Counted from the stretch's first letter, positions 25,968-33,780 are shown. The stretch: 42,719 nucleotides of DNA from an uncultured Rikenellaceae bacterium (GCA_944321925.1 CALUND010000012.1:1-42719), one strand, 5' to 3'. The notes: generated by a model from the letters alone, not told the origin. Numbers and translations are program-made.

Positions 25968-28250
25968 ATGGTAAAGATTACGAAGAAAGAGGCTCTTCGC
26001 TACCATGCGGAGGGAAAACCGGGAAAAATAGAGGTCATTCCGACCAAACCCTACAGTACGCAGGTCGATCTTTCGTTGGCCTACTCGCCCGGAGTGGCGG
26101 AACCGTGCCTGGAGATCGAGAAAAATCCCATGGATGCCTATAAATATACCGCCAAAGGAAATCTGGTGGCCGTGATTTCCAACGGCACGGCGGTGTTGGG
26201 ACTCGGCGATATAGGCTCTCTGGCCGGAAAACCGGTGATGGAGGGCAAAGGATTGCTTTTCAAGATATTTGCCGGTATCGATGTGTTCGATATCGAAGTC
26301 GATGAAAAGGACCCCGACCGTTTTATCCAGACCGTGAAGGCGATCGCACCCACTTTCGGAGGAATCAACCTGGAGGACATCAAGGCTCCCGAGTGTTTCG
26401 AGATCGAACGCAGACTCAAGGAGGAGCTCGATATACCGGTCATGCACGACGACCAGCACGGTACGGCGATCATCTGTGCAGCCGGTTTGCTCAATGCGCT
26501 GGAGATCGCCGGCAAGAAGATCGAGAATGTGCGGATCGTGGTGAACGGCGCAGGAGCTTCGGCCATCTCGTGCATCCGCCTGTGTGTTCTGCTGGGGGCC
26601 AGGAAAGAGAATATCGTCATGTGCGACAGCAAGGGGGTGATCTCCGCTTCGCGTACCGATCTGAACCCCATGAAGCGTGAATTCGCTACGACGGTGCCCT
26701 TCAAGACACTCGGTGAGGCTATCGTCGGTGCCGATGTATTCTTCGGTTTGTCGGTGGCCGATGTGTTGACGCAGGAGATGGTGCGTTCGATGAATGCGAA
26801 CCCGATCGTCTTTGCCTTGGCCAACCCGAATCCGGAGATCTCCTACGAAAACGCCATGGCTTCGCGCGACGATCTTATCTTCGCAACCGGTCGTTCGGAC
26901 TATCCCAATCAGATCAATAACGTGCTCGGGTTCCCTTACATCTTCCGGGGTGCGCTCGATACGCATGCCACCGCCATCAACGAGGAGATGAAACTGGCCG
27001 CCGTCCATGCGATCGCCGCATTGGCCAAGGAGCCTGTTCCCGATGTGGTGAATGCCGCCTACAAATTGAAACGGACCACGTTCGGTCGTGACTATATTCT
27101 ACCCAAGGCGCTCGATCCGCGTCTCTTGACGGAGGTGTCGTGTGCCGTGGCCCGGGCTGCGATCGAGACGGGTGTGGCCCGTAAGAAGATAACCGACTGG
27201 ACCGCCTATCGGGCCCGTTTGCGTGAGATGATGGGTTACGACAACAAGTTGCTCCGCTCGTTCACCGACATGGCGAAGGCTTCGCCCAAACGGGTGGTAT
27301 TTGCCGAGGCCAACCACATGAACATGTTGCGGGCTGCGGTTCAGGCGAAGGCCGAGGGGATCTGTTTCCCGATCCTGTTGGGCAACGAGGAGCGTTTTGC
27401 CAAACTGGCCGCTCGGGAGAACATCAGCCTCGACGGAATCGAAATCGTCAATCTGCGTCACGACCGTGAGACGGAGCGTCGTCATCGTTATGCACGTATT
27501 CTGGCCGAGAAACGCGAACGCGAAGGGGTTACCTATGCCGAGGCGCGCGAGATCATGTTCGACCGCAATGCCTTCGGCATGATGATGGTCGCTACGGGCG
27601 ATGCCGATGCTTTTGTGACGGGCGTTTACAGCCGCTATTCGGAGGTGACGCGTTTGGCCGAGCAGATCATCGGAATTCGTCCGACTTATCGCCATTTTGG
27701 CGCGATGAATATCGTTACCTGCAAGAAGGGGACCTTCTTCCTGGCCGATACGCTCATCAATCGCCATCCTTCGACCGATGTGTTGATCGATATCGCAAGG
27801 CTGACCCACGATGCCGTGAAGTTTTTCGCTCACGAGCCGGTGATGGCCATGCTTTCCTACTCCAATTTCGGTTCGGACAATGTTGGCAGCCCGCAGACCG
27901 TGCACGATGCGGTGAGCTATCTCCATGAACACTATCCCGACATGGTGGTCGACGGGGAGATGCAGGTTAATTTTGCCCTCGACAGGCAGTTGCGCGATGA
28001 AACCTATCCGTTCAACCGGCTGAAAGATCTCGACGTGAACGCGCTCATATTCCCCAACCTCAGTTCGGCCAACAGCGCCTATAAGCTGCTCGACGAGATG
28101 GGTGTGACGCAGACGATCGGCCCCATCCAGATGGGCCTCAACAAGCCGGTACACTTCACCGACCTGGCCAGCTCCACACGCGACATCGTCAATCTGACGA
28201 CGGTTGCCGTGGTGGATGCCATCGTGCAGGAGCAGTTGGACAACCGGTAG
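25968..28250 (+). CDS. maeB: NADP-dependent malic enzyme with phosphotransacetylase-like domain
   Basis: The 760-residue cytoplasmic enzyme converts malate to pyruvate and CO2 with reduction of NAD(P). The N-terminal malic enzyme half contains 'LAYSPGVAEPCLEI' (38-50), the metal-binding FEIE/DDQHGTA region (144-167) and the dinucleotide-binding GAGASA (194-199). The C-terminal half (about 430-760) is a phosphate-acetyl/butyryl-transferase-like domain, in the usual MaeB fusion where it acts in regulation and assembly rather than catalysis. Length is normal for MaeB. The start at 25968 matches the family; the frame is open upstream to 25887 but lies in leader sequence. Confidence 0.93.
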   Translation: MVKITKKEALRYHAEGKPGKIEVIPTKPYSTQVDLSLAYSPGVAEPCLEIEKNPMDAYKYTAKGNLVAVISNGTAVLGLGDIGSLAGKPVMEGKGLLFKIFAGIDVFDIEVDEKDPDRFIQTVKAIAPTFGGINLEDIKAPECFEIERRLKEELDIPVMHDDQHGTAIICAAGLLNALEIAGKKIENVRIVVNGAGASAISCIRLCVLLGARKENIVMCDSKGVISASRTDLNPMKREFATTVPFKTLGEAIVGADVFFGLSVADVLTQEMVRSMNANPIVFALANPNPEISYENAMASRDDLIFATGRSDYPNQINNVLGFPYIFRGALDTHATAINEEMKLAAVHAIAALAKEPVPDVVNAAYKLKRTTFGRDYILPKALDPRLLTEVSCAVARAAIETGVARKKITDWTAYRARLREMMGYDNKLLRSFTDMAKASPKRVVFAEANHMNMLRAAVQAKAEGICFPILLGNEERFAKLAARENISLDGIEIVNLRHDRETERRHRYARILAEKREREGVTYAEAREIMFDRNAFGMMMVATGDADAFVTGVYSRYSEVTRLAEQIIGIRPTYRHFGAMNIVTCKKGTFFLADTLINRHPSTDVLIDIARLTHDAVKFFAHEPVMAMLSYSNFGSDNVGSPQTVHDAVSYLHEHYPDMVVDGEMQVNFALDRQLRDETYPFNRLKDLDVNALIFPNLSSANSAYKLLDEMGVTQTIGPIQMGLNKPVHFTDLASSTRDIVNLTTVAVVDAIVQEQLDNR

Positions 28251-28474
28251 GCGGATCGTCATTCCCGATCGGGTTTCGCAGCTGCTGTCAGCGATGGATG
28301 TCGGGACCGGCATGGACCGGCACGACGGGGAATCATACCGGATGCACGAGCGTTCCGATCGGACCTCGTAAGAGTCCCGAAAGGGTGCGGCAGTCCCCTA
28401 AAAGATCCTGTGCATGAGGGGTCTCCGAGGGGTCGGATTCGAAACGCGATCGAAAAAATAAGATTTTATCGCTG
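28251..28474. other. Intergenic stretch after maeB
   Basis: No recognisable gene lies here. The opposite-strand frame overlapping it has no recognisable content. Confidence 0.4.
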
Positions 28475-28514
28475 CAGGTCCAATCATGGCATGTGATTGG
28501 ACCTGTATTTTTTT
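28475..28514 (+). terminator. Terminator downstream of maeB
   Basis: CAGGTCCAATCA (28475-28486) pairs perfectly with TGATTGGACCTG (28494-28505) around a 7-base loop, followed by TATTTTTTT. It lies 225 bases past the maeB stop. Confidence 0.85.
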
Positions 28515-28567
28515 GTTCGGATAATTTTTCCTTAATTTGAAGAAGAAAACAATCATACTGAATCGTC

Positions 28568-28825
28568 ATGAAAAATAAGCGACTGCTGTTCCTTTTGGGA
28601 GTGATCATTTCGGGATTGTTCATTACGTCGTGTGGAGTCCGTCCACCCAAACATGCCCCGGCACCTCCTCCGCCCGTGCATCGTTATCACAAGCCGCCTC
28701 GGGATAAAAAGACTCCTCCGCCTCCGCCGAAGCGTCACAAGCGGCGTCCGCCGCGGGGAAGAGCGGAGGTGGTTCCACCTCGTCCCATACTGCCCGGTCC
28801 CGTTGCTCCGGCAGAATCGCTTTGA
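28568..28825 (+). CDS. Small proline-rich lipoprotein, ends at an in-frame TGA
   Basis: The 85-residue product starts with a lipoprotein signal (hydrophobic 6-18, lipobox ending at Cys22 in ITSC). The mature part is almost only Pro, Lys, Arg and His, with runs of four and five prolines. Such extended basic proline chains can span the periplasm or bind peptidoglycan or polyanions, but no function is known. After the TGA (28823-28825) the same frame stays open and proline-rich for 61 more codons, to a TGA at 29009-29011. The gene may therefore be a recently shortened version of a longer one. Confidence 0.65.
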   Translation: MKNKRLLFLLGVIISGLFITSCGVRPPKHAPAPPPPVHRYHKPPRDKKTPPPPPKRHKRRPPRGRAEVVPPRPILPGPVAPAESL

Positions 28826-29011
28826 CCGGCGTCATTGCGGTCGATAGATCCGCTGCTGTTCGTATCACCGGTGCATTCTCCAGTGCCTGCGGGGCTCGTG
28901 TTGCCCACACCGCCTCAGTCTGCAGAACCGACACCTCCTGCACCGCCGGGACTATCGCTTGCACCTGCACCTGCGGAGTCCGTGTGGCTGAATATCATCC
29001 CGGACCGTTGA
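28826..29011 (+). pseudogene. In-frame proline-rich continuation after the TGA
   Basis: In the same frame as the upstream lipoprotein, 61 codons without a stop encode a Pro/Ala/Ser/Val-rich stretch containing segments such as PTPPQSAEPTPPAPPGLSLA. The composition continues that of the upstream gene but without its Lys/Arg-rich character. This fits either a nonsense mutation in a longer lipoprotein gene or TGA readthrough; a sequencing error is also possible. Confidence 0.4.
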
Positions 29012-29198
29012 ATCTGTTCCGTTCCTGCCGACGATACTCTCTCGAGCACTTGCGAAGCTTGTGTCGTCGGCATTGTCCCGGACGGCAGAACCGGTTTGTT
29101 TGTCATTGCGCATGCGCTGTTTACTCAAGGGTGCGAGAATCTGTAAACGGGGTAGATGAAACCTTAATTTGGGTATGAAATAATCGGACTCTCCGACC
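29012..29198. other. Intergenic stretch with a 9-bp inverted repeat
   Basis: TGCCGACGA (29026-29034) and TCGTCGGCA (29064-29072) are perfect complements separated by 29 bases; no T run follows. I see no recognisable gene. A Cys-rich frame that covers this stretch is treated as chance. Confidence 0.4.
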
Positions 29199-29206
29199 TA
29201 CTTTTG
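29199..29206 (+). promoter_or_regulatory. -7 box of the 29232 hydrolase gene
   Basis: TACTTTTG is a full match to TAnnTTTG, 25 bases before the ATG. A TTTG at 29168-29171 is too far (27 bases) for a standard -33 box, which suggests a weak or activator-dependent promoter. Confidence 0.45.
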
Positions 29207-29217
29207 TATAGCTATAC
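29206..29217. promoter_or_regulatory. Perfect 12-bp palindrome at the predicted transcription start (possible operator)
   Basis: GTATAGCTATAC is its own reverse complement. It begins on the last base of the -7 box, so a dimeric repressor bound here would block initiation. No regulator gene is adjacent. Confidence 0.4.
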
Positions 29218-29231
29218 GAAGAAATAATGCT

Positions 29232-30338
29232 ATGAAACCTGGATTTTTACTCTTGACAATCCTTCTGCCGATGTTTATGGCTTGTGGTGGCAGCGGTGAT
29301 CGGGGAACCGAAAGAGCGCTCCGTGTTGTTGGAGATGGAGGAGAAAAGGTTAAATTTAAAGAGAATATGGAGACAAATCTGAATCTGACTCAGCAATGGG
29401 ACAAAGTATTTCCTCAAAGCGACAAGGTAGATCATTGTAAAGTAACTTTTCGAAATCGTTATGGTATTACGCTCGCGGCCGATTTGTACGTTCCGAAGAC
29501 GAAGCACGGGAAATTACCCGCTTTGGCCGTATGCGGGCCTTTTGGCGCGGTGAAGGAGCAGTCGTCGGGGCTCTATGCGCAGACAATGGCCGAACGGGGA
29601 TTTCTCACCTTGGCTTTCGATCCCTCTTTTACGGGAGAAAGCGGCGGGGAACCTCGTTTTGTGGCCTCTCCGGATATCAATACCGAGGATTTTTGTGCAG
29701 CGGTCGATTATCTTTCTACGCGTGACGATGTGGATCCGGAACGGATCGGTATCATCGGGATATGTGGCTGGGGCGGATTGGCGATCAATGCCGCAGCCAT
29801 CGATACCCGTATCAAGGCGACGGTAGCCTCGACCATGTACGACATGAGCCGGGTCAGTGCCAATGGCTATTTCGATTCGATGGATGCCGATGCCCGCTAT
29901 GAATTGCGCAAGCAACTCAATGCCCAGCGAACGGAAGATTACAAAAACGGCTCTTATGCACGGGCCGGGGGAGTGGTGGATCCGCTTCCGGAGGATGCTC
30001 CGCAGTTCGTAAAGGATTACTACGACTACTATAAGACCGAACGTGGATACCATCCCCGTTCGCTCAATTCGAACGACGGTTGGAATAAGACTTCGGCTCT
30101 CTCCTTCATCAACATGCCGATCCTGTCTTACAGTGCGGAGATCCGGAATGCCGTACTTCTGATCCATGGCGAGAAGGCCCATTCCCGCTATTTTAGTGAG
30201 GATGCCTTCAAACAACTGACGGGCGATAATAAAGAGTTGCTAATTATTCCGGGAGCGAATCATGTGGATCTCTACGACCGCATGGATGTGATCCCCTTCG
30301 ATAAACTGGAATCGTTCTTCTCTCACTACCTGAAATAG
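29232..30338 (+). CDS. Lipoprotein alpha/beta hydrolase, dienelactone-hydrolase-like
   Basis: The 368-residue protein has a lipoprotein signal (hydrophobic 5-16, Cys18 in MAC). Its alpha/beta-hydrolase fold resembles YcjY/DLH relatives. The nucleophile elbow reads GICGWGG instead of GxSxG, placing Cys where Ser would be, as in dienelactone hydrolases. The likely catalytic His is in GANHVDLYD near the C-terminus, and HGEKAHSRYF near residue 320 may supply the acid. The conserved 'ASTMYDMSRV.ANGYFD' segment follows the elbow. The substrate is unknown. The first 60 or so codons are AT-richer than neighbouring genes. Confidence 0.82.
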   Translation: MKPGFLLLTILLPMFMACGGSGDRGTERALRVVGDGGEKVKFKENMETNLNLTQQWDKVFPQSDKVDHCKVTFRNRYGITLAADLYVPKTKHGKLPALAVCGPFGAVKEQSSGLYAQTMAERGFLTLAFDPSFTGESGGEPRFVASPDINTEDFCAAVDYLSTRDDVDPERIGIIGICGWGGLAINAAAIDTRIKATVASTMYDMSRVSANGYFDSMDADARYELRKQLNAQRTEDYKNGSYARAGGVVDPLPEDAPQFVKDYYDYYKTERGYHPRSLNSNDGWNKTSALSFINMPILSYSAEIRNAVLLIHGEKAHSRYFSEDAFKQLTGDNKELLIIPGANHVDLYDRMDVIPFDKLESFFSHYLK

Positions 30339-30359
30339 TACGTCGGAGATCGCACAAGT

Positions 30360-30369
30360 CCCCCCCCCC
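30360..30369. repeat. Homopolymeric C10 tract
   Basis: Ten consecutive C bases lie between the hydrolase stop and the acetyltransferase start, 50 bases before the latter. Long homopolymers slip easily and could change promoter or leader spacing. Confidence 0.8.
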
Positions 30370-30419
30370 TCTCTTTCGGGCGATTTGGCTTGCAGGTTCC
30401 TAATTCAAAAGAGAAAGAG

Positions 30420-30986
30420 ATGATTACATTGGAAGAGTTTTTGCGCATCGTTCGGAAACGGGAACTGCTGAATACGGAGGAGGTCATGCAGTTTATGAAC
30501 GAACAGAGCGATGAGGCTCGACGTATTACGTTCGAGTTGAACGGGAAGTATCATACGCAGGAAGAGGTTCGGGCGCTGCTTTCGCGACTCTTCGGACGGA
30601 AAGTCGATGATTCGGTGCGTCTTTTCCCTCCGTTTTATACCGATTTCGGAAAGAATATCCATGTCGGGAGGAACGTTTTTATCAATGCCGGGTGCCATTT
30701 TCAGGATCATGGTGGAGTTACCCTCGGAGAGGGTTGCCAGATAGGTCACAATGTAGTTTTTGCAACGCTCAATCACGGCCTTGATCCTGCTGTGAGGCGG
30801 GTGACCTATCCTGCCCCCATTGTTCTCGGTTGCAACGTTTGGGTGGGATCGAATGCAACCATTCTGCAAGGGGTCACAATCGGTGATAATGCGGTGGTCG
30901 CAGCCGGAGCCGTCGTGACGAAAGATGTCGAGCCGGATACGGTCGTCGGAGGAGTTCCCGCAAAGTTCATCAAAAAGATCGGGTGA
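30420..30986 (+). CDS. Hexapeptide-repeat O-acetyltransferase (maltose/galactoside type)
   Basis: The 188-residue cytoplasmic protein has the N-terminal helical Mac-like segment and then the left-handed beta-helix of repeated hexads. Visible parts are 'PPFYTDFGKNIHVGRNVFINAGCHFQDHGGVTLGEGCQIGHNV', 'PIVLGCNVWVGSNATILQGVTIGDNAVVAAGAVVTKDV' and the C-terminal 'VGGVPAKFIKKI'. The catalytic His is probably in ATLNHGLDP. It transfers acetyl from acetyl-CoA to a small acceptor such as a sugar. The start at 30420 fits a GAGAAAGAG ribosome-like site. It may be co-transcribed with the hydrolase, separated by the C tract. Confidence 0.88.
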   Translation: MITLEEFLRIVRKRELLNTEEVMQFMNEQSDEARRITFELNGKYHTQEEVRALLSRLFGRKVDDSVRLFPPFYTDFGKNIHVGRNVFINAGCHFQDHGGVTLGEGCQIGHNVVFATLNHGLDPAVRRVTYPAPIVLGCNVWVGSNATILQGVTIGDNAVVAAGAVVTKDVEPDTVVGGVPAKFIKKIG

Positions 30987-31123
30987 GTGTCGTGCGCATG
31001 AGCGGGAGGTTTTTGCAGTGAGCGTAGGCTGGCGGACGAGACCTGGATCGCCTTGCAGTCTGTTTGCATTTCAAACCCGACGTTTTTGTCGGGAAAAGAA
31101 TCGTCTATTGAGAGCGGATTCGT

Positions 31124-31131
31124 TATCTTTG
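31124..31131 (+). promoter_or_regulatory. -7 box of the LD-carboxypeptidase gene
   Basis: TATCTTTG is a full -7 match, 26 bases before the ATG; no good -33 box is visible. Confidence 0.5.
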
Positions 31132-31157
31132 CAGGATTATGATCGTTCAATTCCGTT

Positions 31158-32147
31158 ATGAATAGACTCTTTTGCGGCATATCGCTGTTCGTTGCTCTCT
31201 GTTCCGCAGTTTCGTTGTCCGCACACTCCTGCGACTCGATGGTGCGCCCGCTTTTTCTTCGTGAGGGCGATACGGTGGCCGTCGTCTCCATCTCTTCGAA
31301 ATTGCCCAAGAAGGTGGACCGACAGTTCATTCGACGTCTGGAGTCGTGGGGACTTACGGTGCAGCTCGGAGAGCATCTTTTTTGCCGGGATACGGGGTGG
31401 TTCGCCACTACGGATTGCAACCGGGCGGCCGATCTGCAGCGGGCGATCGATGATCCGTCGGTGAAGGCGGTGTTGTTCTGCCGGGGCGGCTATGGGGCCA
31501 TTCGGACACTCGATTATCTCTGTTTGGATTCGTTGCGCCGGCATCCCAAATGGTTCGTCGGATTCAGCGACCTGACCGTCATGCATTATGCCTTGTTGAA
31601 ACGGGGAATCGAGTCGATCCACGGGGCGATGCCGCTCGAATTTCTCTCCGATACGACGGTAACCGACAGTTCGGCCCTTTCGTTGCGAGAGGCCCTTTGG
31701 GGACGGTTGGAAAGCTATTGGATTCCGCCCCATCCGTTGAATCGTGTGGGTTGTGCTCGGGGACGATTGGTCGGAGGCAATCTTTCGCTCGTGGAGGCGG
31801 TGAACGGTACGGATATCGACGATCCGCTCGAAACACCTTCCATCCTCTTTATCGAGGAGGTGGGCGAGTCGATCTACCGCATCGACCGGATGCTTCAGAC
31901 GCTGTTGCGAAGTGGAAAATTGAACCGGGTGAAGGCGTTCGTCGTGGGCCATTTTACCCGTACGATGCATGAGAAAGAGTGGGGCCAGCAGGTTTATGAG
32001 TTGATTGCAGCGTATGCCGATCGGCTCGGCGTGCCGGTGCTTTTCGGATTTCCCGCGGGTCATAGCTATCCCAATTACAGCCTCTATATGGGTCGGGAGA
32101 TTCTGCTTTCGGTCACCCCGGAGGGTGGATTGCTCGAGTTTTTATAG
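31158..32147 (+). CDS. Exported LD-carboxypeptidase (peptidase S66)
   Basis: The 329-residue enzyme removes the terminal D-alanine from tetrapeptide stems during murein recycling. The S66 triad is visible: S137 in GFSDLT, E233 in FIEEVGE and H302 in FPAGHSYPN. The conserved CRGGYGA (108-114) and GRLVGGNLS (202-210) are also present. Unlike E. coli LdcA, which is cytoplasmic, this protein has an N-terminal signal peptide (1-22), so it probably acts in the periplasm. It is a single gene with its own promoter. Confidence 0.9.
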   Translation: MNRLFCGISLFVALCSAVSLSAHSCDSMVRPLFLREGDTVAVVSISSKLPKKVDRQFIRRLESWGLTVQLGEHLFCRDTGWFATTDCNRAADLQRAIDDPSVKAVLFCRGGYGAIRTLDYLCLDSLRRHPKWFVGFSDLTVMHYALLKRGIESIHGAMPLEFLSDTTVTDSSALSLREALWGRLESYWIPPHPLNRVGCARGRLVGGNLSLVEAVNGTDIDDPLETPSILFIEEVGESIYRIDRMLQTLLRSGKLNRVKAFVVGHFTRTMHEKEWGQQVYELIAAYADRLGVPVLFGFPAGHSYPNYSLYMGREILLSVTPEGGLLEFL

Positions 32148-32235
32148 CCTGTAGCTTTTTTGTGCGGCGAAGATCGGGCGTTTGTCGCAATGGTCCGGCT
32201 CGACGGAGAAAGAGGGGCTGATTTCTCGGACGGAG

Positions 32236-32269
32236 TTTGTGAAAATTCGGTTGGGAATAGCTATCTTTA
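32236..32269 (+). promoter_or_regulatory. Probable promoter of the reductase gene
   Basis: TTTG (32236-32239) and TATCTTTA (32262-32269) are 22 bases apart; the -7 box lacks only the final G. Confidence 0.35.
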
Positions 32270-32295
32270 CTTGATCATTCAAATTGACAGGAGAA

Positions 32296-32910
32296 ATGAA
32301 AGTTCTTTTGATTAACGGAAGTCCCCGGAAGGAGGGCAATACCCATTTGGCCCTGACGGAGATCGCCGGGACGTTGAATCGTTGCGGAGTGGAGACCGAT
32401 ATGGTTTCCATCGGGACTCAGCCGGTGAGAGGCTGTATCGCATGCGGAAAATGCCGGACGCTCGGACGGTGCGTTTTCCGGGATGCATTGTACGATACGG
32501 TGTGCGAACGGCTGAAGGAGGCCGACGGACTCATTGTGGGTTCGCCCGTCTATTTTGCCGGTCCGAACGGATCGTTGTGTGCGCTGCTCGATCGGGTGTT
32601 CTATTCCTGTGCGGCGTTGTTGAAGCACAAGCCGGCTGCGGCGGTTGCGGTGTGCCGTCGGGGCGGAGCCAGCGCTACCTACGACAGACTGAATAAATAT
32701 TTTACCATCAACAGCATGCCGGTCGTTTCGTCCCAGTATTGGAACAGTGTCCATGGAGCTGCGCCGGGAGAGGCTTCGCAAGATGCGGAGGGGTTGCAGA
32801 CCATGCGGACGCTCGCAAGGAATATGGCTTGGGTCCTGAAAAATCTGAAAAATGGAGGGGAACCGATTCCCGAGGCTGAAGCGCCGGTCAAGACCAATTT
32901 CGTCCGTTGA
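32296..32910 (+). CDS. Flavodoxin-fold NAD(P)H/FMN reductase of the iron-sulfur flavoprotein kind
   Basis: The 204-residue protein has the FMN-binding loop INGSPRKEGNTH near the N-terminus and 'GSPVYFAG' typical of NADPH-dependent FMN reductases. After the second strand comes the cysteine cluster C-x2-C-x2-C-x5-C in GCIACGKCRTLGRC, which fits the compact [4Fe-4S]-binding motif of archaeal and anaerobe iron-sulfur flavoproteins. It probably shuttles electrons, for example in oxygen or peroxide defence; the partner is unknown. The start at 32296 is supported by AGGAGA (32289-32294), although that places the site close to the ATG; the alternative TTG at 32284 is weaker. Confidence 0.85.
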   Translation: MKVLLINGSPRKEGNTHLALTEIAGTLNRCGVETDMVSIGTQPVRGCIACGKCRTLGRCVFRDALYDTVCERLKEADGLIVGSPVYFAGPNGSLCALLDRVFYSCAALLKHKPAAAVAVCRRGGASATYDRLNKYFTINSMPVVSSQYWNSVHGAAPGEASQDAEGLQTMRTLARNMAWVLKNLKNGGEPIPEAEAPVKTNFVR

Positions 32911-33070
32911 TTTTTGCCGGGCTTTCATCCGTTTTCGTATGTGGAGAGGCTTGTGTCTGACTGCTGACGAACGGTCGGGCAGCCAGTTAGGGAGAAGATC
33001 GATTCGATGGTAACCCTCCGGCATGTTTGTAGTGAGAAGGTAGAAGTGGATTGGACCGAAAAGCCTGCAT
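32911..33070. other. Intergenic stretch left of the tRNA-like remnant
   Basis: I see no recognisable gene or strong signal in these bases. Confidence 0.4.
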
Positions 33071-33106
33071 AAAAAGATGGCGCCTTTCGTTTTTGCGAAA
33101 GGCGCC
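33071..33106 (-). terminator. Terminator adjoining the tRNA 3'-end remnant
   Basis: GGCGCCTTTCG (33079-33089) and CGAAAGGCGCC (33096-33106) form a perfect 11-bp stem. On the minus strand it is followed by ATCTTTTTAT. Its placement beyond a tRNA-like 3' end mirrors the tRNA-Pro terminator at 490-529. Confidence 0.75.
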
Positions 33107-33114
33107 GTTGGTTG

Positions 33115-33135
33115 TGGGACCTCCAGGAATTGAAC
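33115..33135 (-). other. Candidate tRNA 3'-end remnant / attachment site
   Basis: Read on the minus strand, 33135-33115 looks like the last 21 bases of a tRNA: G53, T loop TTCAATT, T-stem 3' strand CCTGG, acceptor 3' strand AGGTCCC and discriminator A. The 5' two-thirds of a tRNA is absent: the bases before it do not pair with CCTGG. A tRNA 3' end plus terminator with foreign sequence on the 5' side is what integration of a mobile element at a tRNA leaves behind; the element would extend to the right. Confidence 0.45.
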
Positions 33136-33453
33136 GGTCAATAAAATAAACCTAACGTCAGATAAGTTTTTCGCTATGTTCTGTGTCTTATTCCTGTGCC
33201 AGAATCGGATTCGGATTAAGATACACGATTGCGGCGTATAATAGACCTTACGTTTCAGCAGTTCGGCACTCTTTTTTACAACATTCGTATCGAAGGTGGC
33301 ATGTGACAACTGGCCTTACCTTGGAGCTTTGGGGCTGTTTGAAAAAACGGTTCAAGGACAAATAAACTCCAATCATGGAGGAGACATTCATATTTGTCCA
33401 ACCTTTATCGTATTTGTTATAACACGACATAAACATCGTCCCGGATTGAAAAA
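33136..33453. other. AT-richer gap downstream of the hmu operon
   Basis: This stretch is visibly AT-richer than the genes on either side and has no convincing gene. It contains the inverted repeat at 33356-33399 and lies between the tRNA-like remnant and hmuV. Confidence 0.5.
33342..33399 (-). terminator. Inverted repeat downstream of hmuV, possible operon terminator
   Basis: GGACAAATA (33356-33364) pairs with TATTTGTCC (33391-33399), with CTCC/GGAG (33367-33370, 33377-33380) nested inside. On the minus strand a T6 run (33347-33342) follows nine bases after the stem. The spacing is loose, so this is a weak terminator or another 3'-end structure. Confidence 0.35.
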
Positions 33454-33780
33454 TCATTCCGGCACATAAATTATCTCGCCGTTTTCGAGTTCGTAGGCTA
33501 TGCCGACTTTGCGGCCGCGTTTGCCGCTTTGCGAATTCTGATCCTCCGAGGGGGTGTAGCGGTTGATCTGCTCTCCCTCTTTGGTGATGATCTCCATGTT
33601 CTCCTTGCCGGGGTTCTTCACCATTGTGAAATCCTCCTGGCTGAACATCTCGGTCATGTTGTACCGGCTCACCAATGCCACCATCAGCGCCACAGCGAAA
33701 ACCATCGCCACATCGAACAGATTGCTTACGACACTCATCGGGTCATTCTCTTCGTCGCGTTTCAGTAAATTGCGTCTCAT
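33454..33780 (-). CDS. hmuV: HmuV: DUF2149 protein with ExbD-like membrane segment
   Basis: The 108-residue protein has one membrane helix (about 21-38), then a polar tail of about 70 residues that would lie in the periplasm. It matches the DUF2149 family, seen beside CobN-like chelatases and ExbB-like proteins. The helix reads NLFDVAMVFAVALMVALV; the FDV with D23 is laid out like the proton-carrying Asp of ExbD/TolR/MotB. By position it is the last gene of the hmuYRSTUV-type operon, overlapping hmuU as ATGA. The frame is open far upstream, but that part overlaps hmuU and is rejected. The function is inferred only. Confidence 0.75.
   Translation of the reverse strand: MRRNLLKRDEENDPMSVVSNLFDVAMVFAVALMVALVSRYNMTEMFSQEDFTMVKNPGKENMEIITKEGEQINRYTPSEDQNSQSGKRGRKVGIAYELENGEIIYVPE

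Noticed and set aside
28822..29178. A 118-codon Cys-rich plus-strand frame between the proline-rich lipoprotein and the hydrolase
   Set aside because: It is out of frame with the proline-rich continuation, has no signal or domain, and its Cys/Arg bias comes from reading a proline-rich frame one base off.
33183..33238. Imperfect inverted repeat with GTGTCTTA and TAAGATACAC in the gap right of the tRNA remnant
   Set aside because: The two arms differ by a two-base insertion and the loop is long, so pairing is not convincing.
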